DNA of 64,000 nt, taken from Acinetobacter sp. SAAs474. Lineage in GTDB: Bacteria; Pseudomonadota; Gammaproteobacteria; Pseudomonadales; Moraxellaceae. Positions within the stretch are counted from its first letter, which is position 1, and each line of letters begins with the position of its first letter. Location of the stretch: positions 2,356,001-2,420,000 of the forward strand of contig NZ_CP127915.1 of NCBI RefSeq assembly GCF_032823475.1. The letters are read 5' to 3'. The translations under genes were made by a program, and so were the position numbers. The notes under the pieces were generated by a model that saw only the letters and a program-made list of their open reading frames with translations, did not search any database and had not been told where the DNA came from. Of the stretch, positions 8,389-17,662 are shown one piece after another.

Positions 8389-8992
8389 TCAATCAGAGCA
8401 TATCGCCCAAGCATATTCGTGGCTACGTGCCATGTCCGGTGGCAAATTAACACAAGAGCAAGTTATTGCTGGTGACAAAGTTATTGCTGCAAATGGCATC
8501 GATATTTTTTCGCAAATGATCGGCTTTAAATATGGTCAAGTCACGGGTCAGTTTGATATCTCTGAAAAAGGGTATTCAATCATCCGTGAATCTGAAGGTT
8601 TGCGATTAAAAGCATACAAGGACACTGGTGGAGTCTGGACCATTGGCTTTGGCACAATTAAGTATCCGAACGGCACATCTGTAAAATCTGGTGATACTTG
8701 CACTGAAGCACAAGCAAATGAATGGCTTAAAAATGACTGCAAGTGGGTAGATTCTTGTCTTGATCAGAATATCAAAGTCAAAATCAATCAAAACCAATTT
8801 GATGCGTTGGCTTCATTTGTTTATAACGTCGGTGAAACTGCATTTATCAAAAGCACAATGCTGACACTAATTAATCAAAATAATTTAGCTGCGGCTGCTC
8901 ATCAGTTTGATCGTTGGATTTTCGACAATGGCAAGCGTATTCAGGGTTTAGTTAATCGTCGTGCCAAAGAGAAGGAGTTATTTTTGAAGTAA
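8378..8992 (+). CDS. Endolysin, GH24 phage lysozyme
   Basis: A 204-residue lysozyme. The ATG at 8378 has AAAGGAAAAAG upstream and overlaps the holin gene by 11 bases. Residues 1-60 are an extra N-terminal segment. The GH24 domain begins at about residue 65 with IRESEGLRLKAYKDTGG-VWTIGFGT, in which the catalytic Glu and the downstream Thr of the T4-lysozyme E-D-T arrangement are visible. The later conserved segment LASFVYNVGETAF and the tail GLVNRRAKEKELF are typical of the family. No signal peptide or N-terminal anchor is evident, so export would depend on the holin. No separate Rz/Rz1 spanin genes follow. Confidence 0.9.
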   Translation: MTINQSEHIAQAYSWLRAMSGGKLTQEQVIAGDKVIAANGIDIFSQMIGFKYGQVTGQFDISEKGYSIIRESEGLRLKAYKDTGGVWTIGFGTIKYPNGTSVKSGDTCTEAQANEWLKNDCKWVDSCLDQNIKVKINQNQFDALASFVYNVGETAFIKSTMLTLINQNNLAAAAHQFDRWIFDNGKRIQGLVNRRAKEKELFLK

Positions 8993-9012
8993 TGTTTAAC
9001 TAGAAATAGTAA

Positions 9013-9032
9013 AAGCCCTCAAGTGAGGGCTT
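9013..9032. terminator. Bidirectional terminator between endolysin and integrase
   Basis: AAGCCCTC-AAGT-GAGGGCTT forms a perfect 8-bp stem with a tetraloop. The minus-strand side runs into T residues and the plus side into TTAATT. It lies between the convergent endolysin and integrase genes. Confidence 0.8.
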
Positions 9033-9075
9033 AATTACAATTAAATTGAGATGTTATAACTATATTAAATTCAGG

Positions 9076-10299
9076 CTAGATAAACTTCCATCCATCAACA
9101 ATATCTGCCCATTGTTGCAGCATATCTCTACGCTGCTCCATGTATTTCGCATGATTATATGATGCTCTTGTTTTATTTTGATCTGCATGAGCTAATTGTT
9201 TTTCAATCCAATTTTCATCAAAATCTTTTTCATTTAAAATTGTTGATGCTGTAGCTCTAAAATCATGAGCTGTAACTGTGCTAAGACCTATATTTTTAAG
9301 TGCAACATTTAGTGTTGAATTGCCAATCACTCCATTACTATGGCCATAAACATTAGGAAACACATATTCTTTATTACCGGACTCTATAAATTGTATTTTT
9401 AATAATTTAAATAGCTGGTCTGACATTGGTACTAGATGCAATCGGTTTTTCTTGGTCGTTCTTTCTTGATTATTACTTTTTGTTGAAATCGGGAAACTGA
9501 TAATTTTTAGATCAAAATCAACATAGCTCCATTTCATACGGCGGATCTCAATTGAGCGCAGCATTGTATAAGCCATGGTTAATAGGGCATTTCTAACAGT
9601 ATTAGATCCTTTAAAGACATCCAAACCAGATCTAAAAAGTTTCTGCTCTTGTTTTGTTAAAGGCCTAGCATGTTCAATCTCTGGACGAACAACAGCACCT
9701 CTCACAGCATAGGTCGGGTCATTATCAGTGCGTAGCGTTGCAATTGAATAACGCATTACAGCACCAATAAATTTATGGTTATTTAGTGATGTAACTTCGC
9801 CACTTCCTCTTTTACCTGTTTCCCTAACACGCTTAACTGTAGATTTCATAATATGTAGAATATCAGCAGACGTAATATCTCTTACATTTTTATCACCAAT
9901 TACTGGGAAAACATCAAGTTCTAAAGCCTTCTTAAATTTACTAACATACCCGCTTGACCTGTTAGCCAGGATTTCCGTAATATATTCATTAGCTACTAAT
10001 TCAAATGTGTTTACGTTGAGATATTTCGCTTCGATTTTTTCTTGCTTTCTATTTTTGGATGGATTAATGCCATCATCAAGAAGAATTCTGGCTTTATCAC
10101 GTTCTTTTCGAGCATCAGCTAAACCAACAATCGGGTACTCACCGAGACTCAACATTGATGCTTTGTCATTAAACCGATAGCGATAACGCCACAGTTTAGT
10201 TCCGCTTGGCCGTATTTCAATGCATAGTCCATTGTGATCAGCTACTCTATAGGCCTTATCACGAGGTTTGAGGCTTTTAATTTTAGTATCGGTTAGCAT
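9076..10299 (-). CDS. int: P4-type tyrosine integrase of the prophage
   Basis: A 407-residue tyrosine recombinase. The N-terminal DUF4102/Arm-binding domain (residues 1-90, DNGLCIEIRPSG-like and LGEYPIVGLADARKERD) precedes the core-binding and catalytic domains. Catalytic residues are visible: Arg in MLRSIEIRR, His-x-x-Arg in TAHDFRATAST, His in QLAHADQNKTR and the nucleophile Tyr in ASYNHAKYMEQRR. It would integrate and excise the prophage. It sits at the prophage edge, transcribed toward the phage genes, with its start about 150 bases from a truncated ybaK. This is the usual position beside an attachment site. Confidence 0.92.
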   Translation of the reverse strand: MLTDTKIKSLKPRDKAYRVADHNGLCIEIRPSGTKLWRYRYRFNDKASMLSLGEYPIVGLADARKERDKARILLDDGINPSKNRKQEKIEAKYLNVNTFELVANEYITEILANRSSGYVSKFKKALELDVFPVIGDKNVRDITSADILHIMKSTVKRVRETGKRGSGEVTSLNNHKFIGAVMRYSIATLRTDNDPTYAVRGAVVRPEIEHARPLTKQEQKLFRSGLDVFKGSNTVRNALLTMAYTMLRSIEIRRMKWSYVDFDLKIISFPISTKSNNQERTTKKNRLHLVPMSDQLFKLLKIQFIESGNKEYVFPNVYGHSNGVIGNSTLNVALKNIGLSTVTAHDFRATASTILNEKDFDENWIEKQLAHADQNKTRASYNHAKYMEQRRDMLQQWADIVDGWKFI

Positions 10300-10460
10300 G
10301 TGTGAGTAACTTTAATAAAATAATGATTAATTGAAATGACACTCACAATTGTACTCACAAATAATGATTTTACACAATGTTCTTACATTTGTTTTGATTT
10401 GCTAAGGTATTGATTATAAAGATCATATAGGCTTTTAAAATTTTGCTAGATTTGTAAGGA
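10300..10460. other. Probable prophage attachment-site junction
   Basis: This stretch joins the integrase start to the point where ybaK homology begins (about 10,451-10,481). The other prophage end is outside the window, so the core repeat cannot be defined. It contains repeated ACTCACA elements near 10304 and 10342-10359 (GACACTCACAATTGTACTCA) that could be integrase arm sites. Confidence 0.45.
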
Positions 10461-10795
10461 TTTTTAAAGTAATATTTTGTGATGATAAAAATTATTTTAT
10501 TGCGATTTTACCTGTTAACCATCAGCTTAATTTAAAGAAGGTTGCCCAAGCATTTGGCTGTAAGAAACTGCATATGGCAGATCCTAAAGATGCTGAGCGA
10601 TTGACGGGATATTTAGTTGGTGGAATTAGTCCATTAGGGCAGAAAAAACGTTTAAAAACAGTTATTCATGCCTCTGCTGCTGACTATGAAAAAGTTTATG
10701 TGAGTGGTGGGAAACGTGGTTTAGATGTGGGGTTAGATCCACATGATCTGGCTCAGATTTTATCTGCTCAGTTTGTTGATATTATTGATGAATAA
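10451..10795 (+). pseudogene. ybaK: 3' part of Cys-tRNA(Pro) deacylase YbaK/EbsC, split by the prophage
   Basis: The reading frame from about 10,451 encodes the C-terminal two thirds of a YbaK/EbsC aminoacyl-tRNA deacylase, with [35 protein letters not shown] and [13 protein letters not shown] all conserved. Family members are about 155-160 residues, so roughly the first 45 are missing and should lie beyond the far end of the prophage. An internal ATG at 10574 gives a 73-residue product that would lack half the fold. The normal enzyme clears mischarged Cys-tRNA(Pro). The gene is most simply read as the integration target. Confidence 0.85.
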
Positions 10796-11010
10796 TCTGG
10801 GTTTTTATTCTTGTTCCTCATCATATTAGGCATAAAAGATGTTGGATTGAAATGATCAAGCCACTTATGAGATATCTTTTATATTTTTGAGTTTAAAGAA
10901 AATTTCTGCTCAGTCATTTGTTGATTAGGTACTGATTCTATTTTTTAATAAACTGAGCTTATCAATAATCGTTTTTTAATATAACTTATATATTTAAATG
11001 AAATATTAAC
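10796..11010. other. AT-rich intergenic DNA
   Basis: I see no open reading frame or convincing hairpin between the ybaK stop and the promoter of the next small gene. Confidence 0.5.
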
Positions 11011-11038
11011 TTGTTTAATTGAAGTAGTGCTTTATACT
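11011..11038 (+). promoter_or_regulatory. Sigma-70-like promoter
   Basis: TTGTTT and TATACT are separated by 16 bases and lie about 40 bases before the ATG at 11080. This is a good match to a housekeeping promoter for the small downstream gene. Confidence 0.5.
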
Positions 11039-11079
11039 AATGCAATGAATTATAAATTATTGATTATTAGAAATATATT

Positions 11080-11331
11080 ATGGAAAAATATAATATTAGT
11101 TTTACTGTGATAGGGCTAAATAATGAACAATATCAATTAAATAAATGTCGAATAGATTATAAAAAAAGAATTATTTATACTAAAGATCTAGCACAGTATA
11201 TTCAGTGTGGATATAAGTTAAGCAGAAAGTATACTCATTATGATGAAGAATTCTATTTGGTGACAAAAGTTAGCCAAAAACCATCACTGACCGGTACAAT
11301 AGCTATTTATATTATGCGCCTAGATCTCTAA
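11080..11331 (+). CDS. Small hypothetical protein
   Basis: An 83-residue protein I do not recognise. It starts MEKYNISFTVIGLNNEQYQL and is rich in Tyr and Lys, with alternating hydrophobic residues that suggest a small beta-rich fold. There is no signal peptide or membrane segment. It has its own promoter-like sequence about 40 bases upstream and a strong terminator 66 bases downstream, so it is probably a real single-gene unit. It lies in accessory DNA between the broken ybaK and an IS remnant. Confidence 0.55.
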   Translation: MEKYNISFTVIGLNNEQYQLNKCRIDYKKRIIYTKDLAQYIQCGYKLSRKYTHYDEEFYLVTKVSQKPSLTGTIAIYIMRLDL

Positions 11332-11396
11332 GTATAAAATTTTAGTAAAAATCACGGCATAAAATATTAAATATAGGGTAAGGGTAGCTTGATATT

Positions 11397-11437
11397 ACGT
11401 TGATTTAATTTATGAATAAATAAATCAACGTTTTATT
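11397..11437 (+). terminator. Strong intrinsic terminator
   Basis: ACGTTGATTTA and TAAATCAACGT form a perfect 11-bp stem around a 13-base loop, followed by TTTATTT. It terminates the small gene at 11080. Confidence 0.75.
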
Positions 11438-11588
11438 TGATAATTAAGTTTAATTTATATTTTACGCTAAAATCTGTTGATCATTCGTATATGAAGTGAT
11501 TAATGGGCACAAATGTTAGACACCCATACTTGTCAGATTGAATAAAAATGCAGCGATATGCCGTTAAACATATTTACTATCATTGCTA

Positions 11589-12013
11589 GGGTGTGTCCTC
11601 ATTTAGATTTACACCAAATGAACATGCAGGCGATATAAATCATAGACTGATAATTACGTGCGAGTTTATCAAATCGAGTTGCTATCACACGGAAGTGTTT
11701 TAATCTTGCAAAGGCATTCTCAACTAAATGCCTTAAGCGATATAAGTACTTATCAAAATCAGGATTGAATTTCTTACTATTTGATCTTAATGGAATAATA
11801 GATATCATTTTTTGATTTCTAGCTGACTGCCTGATATGTTTAGAATCATATGTTCTTTGAGCTATAGAAACCATGAAATTTCATTGTTACTTGAATCTGT
11901 TGCCAAATATCATCTGTGAGAAGAGTACGTGCCATTGAAAAATATTGAAATGAAGATAAAGTAGAGCCTAATTCTAGGCGTTTAAATATTATTCCTCAAA
12001 TGAGGACACGCCC
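11589..12013 (-). mobile_element. Internally deleted IS5-type element (copy 1, about 425 bp)
   Basis: Both ends match the full copy at 19372-20211: GGGTGTGTCCTCA on the left and TGAGGACACGCCC on the right, flanked by TA on each side. About 415 bases of the middle are missing. Left sequence runs to about 11,850 and jumps to the transposase 5' region at GTTCTTTGAGC. It keeps both terminal repeats and could still be moved by the transposase of the full copy. Confidence 0.88.
11599..11874 (-). pseudogene. IS5-type transposase fragment
   Basis: It encodes the C-terminal part of the DDE transposase (LVENAFARLKHFRVIATRFDK, carrying the final acidic Glu) fused to a short unrelated N-terminus by the internal deletion. 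The first two catalytic Asp residues are absent, so the product is inactive. Confidence 0.85.
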
Positions 12014-12698
12014 TAGTCATAAGAATGGCTATTTTCTCATCCAGATTTTAATTCGTATAGCCATGTAATATTTTTGCCAATATATGATTTTAATTTTCTC
12101 TGCATGATTTATTGGTACTGCAAATTTATTACTTTCAACAACTGTAAGATTGAACCAGGCTTTGGATGAGTTGATATCATCGTGATTGCCCAGTATATTA
12201 GCTAGACATTGTATTTGATTATCTAATTAACTACTTGATATTAATTATTATATATAACAATAGACAAGATGAGTTAATCGAAAACTATATATTTGGATCA
12301 TATTATCTAAAGTAAATATTCCCATATTATATAACCAAGAATAAAGCCAATCAGTGAATATAAGGTAATGATCAAGAAAACAAAACTCGCTTTATTTTTC
12401 TTTTTTAAATAATTCATAACCTGTATCTACCCATTCAATCAATGTGTAAACAATTATCAAGCTTTTCTCGTGAATAATCTAGATACAAAATGAATGATAA
12501 AAACTATAACAGATAAACTATTTTAGCATTCTTCTGTATCTATTTAAGTGGTTATTATTTTGATAGATCAAGGTGTATTAAAAGCCATCATAATATAAGA
12601 AAAACGGATCATCATGTAGTATATTGCGAACAACTCGATGAGGAAAATGTGTATAGCACTTTTTATTTAAATATAAAATACAGTATAGAAAACATTCG
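12014..12698. other. Intergenic DNA, no gene seen
   Basis: About 680 bases of AT-rich sequence with stops in all frames and no recognisable protein similarity. It probably holds remnants between the IS copy and the LysR gene. Confidence 0.5.
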
Positions 12699-13625
12699 CT
12701 AACATATTTCATGTATTGCAGTAGCTTTATCACTGGTGCTGGTTGAAGAATCAGACATCGCAATCGAGGTTAACCATTCGATAAAAGCTCTCTCATGTTG
12801 GTTGAATTGTGCTGATTTCGGGTAAATCAAAAAATAAGCATAATCGTGTAAGGTGACATCAAATAATTGAACAAGTTCTTGGCAATCTAAATACGGCTTC
12901 AGCAGAGAGGGGCAACCTAACATGATACCTTGATGATTTCTAACACTTTGTAGACGAACATTTGTGTCATCAATATAAATATTATGCTGACCTAAAATAG
13001 CAGTATTAAATTTTTTTTCAAACCACTCGTTCCAAGTTTGTCTGTCTTCCTCATGTAATAATGTAGCGTGACGTAAATCTTCGAGGTGATAAAAAGGGCC
13101 AAATTTATTGAGATATTCAGTTGAGCAAATAGGAGTGAGATCACCAGGAATTAACTTAATAGCTTCATAATCTTGCCAATTATACTTACCCCAGACAATT
13201 GCCATTTTAATATGATCTCTTTGAAAATTTGGCGGTAATAGGCTATGAATTAAATGAATTTCTGTTAGTGGATGCTTTTTTAGAAAATAGTCAATTTTAT
13301 TGTTTAACCACATACTAGAAATAAAAGGTCTTAAACTTAAGTGAATACGTGTTTTACCACGAGGGGTGCGTGATTCAACCAGTGCTTGATTAATGTCTTG
13401 AAATGGCTTTTCAAGTTTTGTAAATAATTGTTTTCCTTCTTGAGTTAAGCTGAGCGTTCTATTTTTTCTATAAAACAGTTTATAACCTAAATAATCTTCA
13501 AGAATTTTAATTTGATGGCTAATTGCTGAAGGTGAAACCAATAAATCCTCAGAGGCTTTCGTGAAATTTAAACGTTGTGCAGAAACAATAAAAGTTTTCA
13601 GTGCATTTAATAAAGGTACTTGCAT
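12699..13625 (-). CDS. LysR-family transcriptional regulator
   Basis: A 308-residue LTTR. The N-terminal winged helix-turn-helix (residues 1-65, LNALKTFIVSAQRLNFTKAS, then LLVSPSAISHQIKILEDYLG and LFYRKNRTLSLT) is intact and of the GcvA-like subtype. An effector-binding domain fills residues 90-295. It is divergent from the MFS transporter at 14191, across about 560 bases, and probably controls it in response to a small organic acid or amide. The final 15 residues (SDSSTSTSDKATAIHEIC) are Ser/Thr-rich and unusual. The inducer cannot be told. Confidence 0.88.
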   Translation of the reverse strand: MQVPLLNALKTFIVSAQRLNFTKASEDLLVSPSAISHQIKILEDYLGYKLFYRKNRTLSLTQEGKQLFTKLEKPFQDINQALVESRTPRGKTRIHLSLRPFISSMWLNNKIDYFLKKHPLTEIHLIHSLLPPNFQRDHIKMAIVWGKYNWQDYEAIKLIPGDLTPICSTEYLNKFGPFYHLEDLRHATLLHEEDRQTWNEWFEKKFNTAILGQHNIYIDDTNVRLQSVRNHQGIMLGCPSLLKPYLDCQELVQLFDVTLHDYAYFLIYPKSAQFNQHERAFIEWLTSIAMSDSSTSTSDKATAIHEIC

Positions 13626-14190
13626 TGCGATTCCGCTAACCCCAAAAGAATAAGTAACCGAAATTTTATCTAGTTTTGATTATTGAATAACCTATATCAT
13701 AATGATATTTATTAAATTATAATTATACTGATTTTTTTAATTTTATTTCAATATTTATTTAGATTAAAACAATAATGTAAAGTAATTTGGTTTTTAAATA
13801 TTAGATTTAATTAACCGAATATACCATTCCTTGATATTAAATAGCCTAAGTAGTATTAAATCTTAAATTCAGTTTAATCATAATCAATTATCATTCTTAA
13901 TTAATACTAGATTTTTTATATCAGTTAATATATAGATTCTATATTTCTTATCATTTTTTATTTTAAATATATGAGACTCTTACATCAGTAAAATGTGTAT
14001 TGATCTGAAAAGTGATGAGTGTTCTTCTAGGTATAGGCAAAGATATAATTCTAAATTTATTGTCGACTATAATTTTTTTTCAATTTACTTTTAGAGTAAC
14101 TCCATTTTTTGCATGAGCACTGAATAACATACTAATTTTGCAAATGAATTTGTATTTACCATCAATTTGTTTCGCTCAAGGAAAAAGTAT
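13626..14190. other. Divergent AT-rich control region
   Basis: This 565-base region lies between the divergent LysR and MFS genes. It is very AT-rich and should contain both promoters and LTTR sites. I could not fix a specific T-N11-A operator or a -10/-35 pair with confidence. Confidence 0.4.
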
Positions 14191-15594
14191 ATGGATAATA
14201 TCACTGTAAAAAATATTAAACCGGATATTAATGTTAGGGCAATAACGCCAGTAGCCACAGAAGAAATTAGAAAAGGCTCAATTATTGATGAAAGTCCAAT
14301 GTTAAAATTTCATTGGAAATTATTATTTCAGTCAGCTGGAGGTCCATTTTTAGATGGATGGTTATTGAGTATTATTGGTGTCGCATTGGTTGGCATGCAA
14401 ATAGAATTGGGCTTAAGTGGATTTGATTTGAGTTTGGCTGGTGCTTCAGCTTTAATTGGTATTTTTTTTGGTGGTTTACTCTTTGGTCGAGTGACTGATA
14501 TTGTGGGTCGGCAGTTGATGTATACCATTGATTTAATTTTACTTGTTGTTTGCTCTGTCTTGTGTGCATTTGTTGATTCTGCGTGGCAAATTATTTTATT
14601 AAGATTTATCATTGGGATAGCAATTGGTGCCGACTATCCGATTGCAACATCATTATTAGCTGAATGGTTGCCAATTAAAAAACGTGCTGCAATGCTAGGT
14701 TCACTGGTTGTTGCATGGTTTTTTGGGGCCACCATTGCAACAGCTATTGGATTTTTAATGGCAGAATATCTAGGTGATACGGCTTGGCGCTGGATGCTTG
14801 CGACCTCAGCGGTTCCTGGTATGATTATTTTATTCATGCGTATAGGTACTCCAGAATCCCCACGTTGGTTATTGTCTAAAGGTCGTATTGAAGAAGCTAG
14901 AGCAGTCGTTAAGCGTGTATATGGGAACGATGTGGGAATCGAATCAATTATGCAGGATGAGTCAAAAATAAAGCTAAAAGCAGGCTTTATGACTTTATTA
15001 GAAGGTATTTATTTAAAACGGATTATTTTTTGTGGTGTATTTTACTTGTGTGCTGTTACACCTCTTTTTGCGATTTATACTTTTGGTCCAGTAATTTTAA
15101 ATGCTTTTGGCATGCAAGAGGGTAATATTTCCAATATTGGTTATGCAGTGATTAGTTTACTTTTTTTAATGGGATGTCTTCCAGCTTTACGTCTAACTGA
15201 AACGGTTGGACGGCGTAAACTATTATTGATGTCTTACTTTTTTATGATTATTCCATTTGTCGCTTTAGGTTATGCACCTGATGCACATGTTGGCTTTATT
15301 ATTTTTTGGTTTGCATTATATGCATTGGTTTCTGGTGGACCTAATATTCTTGAATGGTCATATCCAAATGAATTGTTTCCTACAGATATCAGAGCGACAG
15401 CGATGGGCGTTGTAACGGCAATTAGTCGTATTGGTGCAGCAATCGGGACTTTTCTCATGCCGTTGTCCTTAGCACACTTTGGTATTGGTCAAACCATGTA
15501 TTTTATGGCAATTTTAACGGCGATTGGTTTTGTTGTTTCATTGATCTTGGCCCCAGAAACAAAAGGTAAAACCTTGGTAGAAGCCAGTTCATAA
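14191..15594 (+). CDS. MFS transporter, sugar-porter/AAHS-like
   Basis: A 467-residue twelve-helix permease. The ATG at 14191 follows CAAGGAAAAAGT; an in-frame TTG at 14167 is less likely. It has the family signatures GRVTDIVGRQ between helices 2 and 3, GADYPIATSLLAEWLP-IKKR after helix 4, and PESPRWLL before the central loop. The C-terminal half repeats the pattern (LRLTETVGRRK). A roughly 50-residue hydrophilic N-terminus precedes helix 1. It probably imports an organic acid by proton symport. The substrate is unknown, though the LysR neighbour and aromatic island suggest an aromatic or amide-derived acid. Confidence 0.82.
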   Translation: MDNITVKNIKPDINVRAITPVATEEIRKGSIIDESPMLKFHWKLLFQSAGGPFLDGWLLSIIGVALVGMQIELGLSGFDLSLAGASALIGIFFGGLLFGRVTDIVGRQLMYTIDLILLVVCSVLCAFVDSAWQIILLRFIIGIAIGADYPIATSLLAEWLPIKKRAAMLGSLVVAWFFGATIATAIGFLMAEYLGDTAWRWMLATSAVPGMIILFMRIGTPESPRWLLSKGRIEEARAVVKRVYGNDVGIESIMQDESKIKLKAGFMTLLEGIYLKRIIFCGVFYLCAVTPLFAIYTFGPVILNAFGMQEGNISNIGYAVISLLFLMGCLPALRLTETVGRRKLLLMSYFFMIIPFVALGYAPDAHVGFIIFWFALYALVSGGPNILEWSYPNELFPTDIRATAMGVVTAISRIGAAIGTFLMPLSLAHFGIGQTMYFMAILTAIGFVVSLILAPETKGKTLVEASS

Positions 15595-15613
15595 ACTGAT
15601 GGTTTAAAGCACT

Positions 15614-15642
15614 AAAAGCACTTATTTTAAGTGCTTTTTTAT
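15614..15642 (+). terminator. Intrinsic terminator of the MFS gene
   Basis: AAAAGCACTT and AAGTGCTTTT form a 10-bp stem around a 5-base loop, followed by TTATTTTT. Confidence 0.8.
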
Positions 15643-15761
15643 TTTTATATGGTGATGAACTTCAAGTTTTTCTCAATGAAGTATCAATTTTACTCAATAT
15701 TCAATTTTGTTTTTTTCACGCATGATGTTTTAAGTAAGGATCAATCATAATCGAGTGACAC

Positions 15762-16007
15762 ATGAACTGGGCTAAAGTATCACCAATTAATATACACGAA
15801 TTTGATCAAAGTTATTTCCAACATGAATCTAATTAATGAGAGAACATCTTGATGCTGCACTACCTCAATACCCCCATACCTTATCAACAAAATCCAAGAG
15901 CTTCTATTTTTAGTCATCAACAAGCGAAAGAAATATTGGGTTGGGTAGCCACATCTGATTTCAATCAGATACGTCAACATTATCACAATACAAATGTAAA
16001 AAAATGA
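15762..16007 (+). pseudogene. Decayed gene fragments of unknown family
   Basis: Two short open stretches are seen: 15762-15836 (MNWAKVSPINIHEFDQSYF, 24 residues) and 15852-16007 (MLHYLNTPIPYQQNPRASIF, 51 residues, ending AKEILGWVATSDFNQIRQHY). They look like consecutive pieces of one or two coding regions cut by stops. I do not recognise the family. They head a run of broken genes between the transporter and the amidase. Confidence 0.4.
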
Positions 16008-16017
16008 CAGTAGGGCT

Positions 16018-16644
16018 ATGATTATGGAAGGAATAAAAAAAGGACAACTCGATTGGACGGGTGATAATCCATTTATTTATCTTAAAACCAATGCACAACA
16101 AGATTGGAGCTCATTAAGCTTATATTTTCGTATTGCAAGTTCTGATTATGGGGCGGGTAATGCTGTATTAGTTTTAGAAAATCCCTATGAAAAAGATGCC
16201 GCTAATCTACATCGCTTCATCTTGACCGATAATTTGGTCTTGGCACGTTATCTTGTAGAAAATTTTGTTCGATATTTTACTTTATTTCGTAAAGCAGTTG
16301 CTTTAGATGCAATTCGTTATATTGATGATGCTTGTTTTATAACAGAGAATTACTTTCCTCAACAACATATTGAAAATATATATTCGCCATCACAACAATT
16401 AACGGTAGATTTAATTTGACATGATTTACAGGATGCCATTTGTGTTGATTTACCTGTACGGTTAACACCGACGCAAAAGCATGAAATGATGTGTGTCTTC
16501 CATCCCGTATTATCTGCTCAAGTGTTTATTAATGGTGTAGCTTTACCTGGCCATACGGTGCTACGAGATTTTAATGGTCTACCTGTGCAGTCAGCGAGTC
16601 TGGCACATAGTGAGACGTGGATTAGAGTCAAAGACATACAGTAA
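16018..16644 (+). pseudogene. Unknown 208-codon gene with one in-frame TGA
   Basis: One continuous frame from the ATG at 16018 to the TAA at 16642 is interrupted only by TGA at 16417-16419, most simply a former Trp codon. Coding sense continues on both sides (SPSQQLTVDLI, stop, HDLQDAICVDLPVRLTPTQK). The product would be soluble and about 208 residues. It has a central VLARYLVENFVRYFTLFRKA and C-terminal strands (VFHPVLSAQVFINGVALPGH). No known family is recognised. The upstream product alone is 133 residues. Confidence 0.55.
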
Positions 16645-16717
16645 TAATTACGATGCAACATGCCTTAGCGCATGATTAATATCAAAAAAATTATCAGGTG
16701 AATCTATTTGGATAGAT

Positions 16718-17277
16718 ATGAAACAATTTAAAGGTATTTATCCTAAACATCATCATTTACTGTTACATGCTAGACCAGTATTTGAAAATTTTACAGAAAC
16801 TCCATTTGTAGTTTAAAACTCCTTAATATTGGCTATTTTATTTAAAGGATGGGCAAATCTCCATTGAATGTTTTAACCTTATTGGAAACTCAGCAGATTA
16901 AATGAGCGCCTGCACAAGATTTTGATATGACGGGACTATTAGCAGGTATTATTTTATCTTCTATATATTTGATTGAGATTAAAAATGCTAAAAGTTTAAA
17001 TGAAATGACTTATGCTGCTTTAAATGAGGGAATGACATGGTATACACGCTCAGGTATTTTGGGTGAAAAAATCATTACACATTTATACAGGTTACATAGT
17101 GTTTTTGCACATTAGTTAAAACAGATTATTATACAAAAAACATTGCATTATCAGATACTTTACAATAATCCTTTATCCTTGAGGAAGATGAACATGGCCG
17201 TATACATGGAGGACAAAAATTAATAGCAGATGATATTTTGATGATTGCTAAAATATATCATCTTGACGTGCCATAAA
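16718..17277 (+). pseudogene. Series of short gene remnants
   Basis: Open fragments include 16718-16816 (MKQFKGIYPKHHHLLLHARP), 16927-17115 (62 residues, with a hydrophobic start and GMTWYTRSGILGEKIITHLY), and a stretch ending at about 17275 (FILEEDEHGRIHGGQKLIAD). Each is too short for a domain, and they lie in different frames separated by stops. They appear to be decayed remains of two or three genes. I cannot name the family. Confidence 0.4.
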
Positions 17278-17293
17278 AAAACAAACATTCCTA

Positions 17294-17608
17294 AAAAAGT
17301 TTTTGGCATTTGTTTTATTATTAATTTTAAAATCTTGTCAAATTGTTAAAGATAAAGCATTGATTGTAAAAATTAGTGGAAATGGATTAAAGTTTGATTA
17401 TACTTTACCTCAGTAAGCTAATGTCTGGATCACTGTTTCGGCACCAAAAATTAGAGGAAATAAAGAAGAGAAGTATATCAAACAGCAGATACTTGGAGCG
17501 CTGAGTGATAGTGCGATTATTGATATTTTCAGTTTGGAAGGGCAAATTCTCGATATTACGACAATTTCCACAAATAATTTAAAAGCGTATCTATTTGTAG
17601 ATATGTGA
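17294..17608 (+). pseudogene. Broken lipoprotein-like gene
   Basis: The frame encodes a lipoprotein-type signal (KKFLAFVLLLILKSC, with a plausible lipobox Cys) and then VKDKALIVKISGNGLKFDYT. An in-frame TAA at 17414-17416 interrupts it, and the frame continues ANVWITVSAPKIRGNKEEKY to the TGA at 17606. No start codon is visible upstream. One nonsense mutation and loss of the start make it inactive. The family is unknown. Confidence 0.45.
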
Positions 17609-17662
17609 CTGCGTGCATGAGTTTAATCTAATGCCTTTGGCTTTTCTAGAACAAAGAAAAAG

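Noticed and set aside
13681..14160. Search for CRISPR-like or iteron repeats in long AT-rich intergenic stretches
   Set aside because: Only low-complexity A/T words recur, with no regular spacing.
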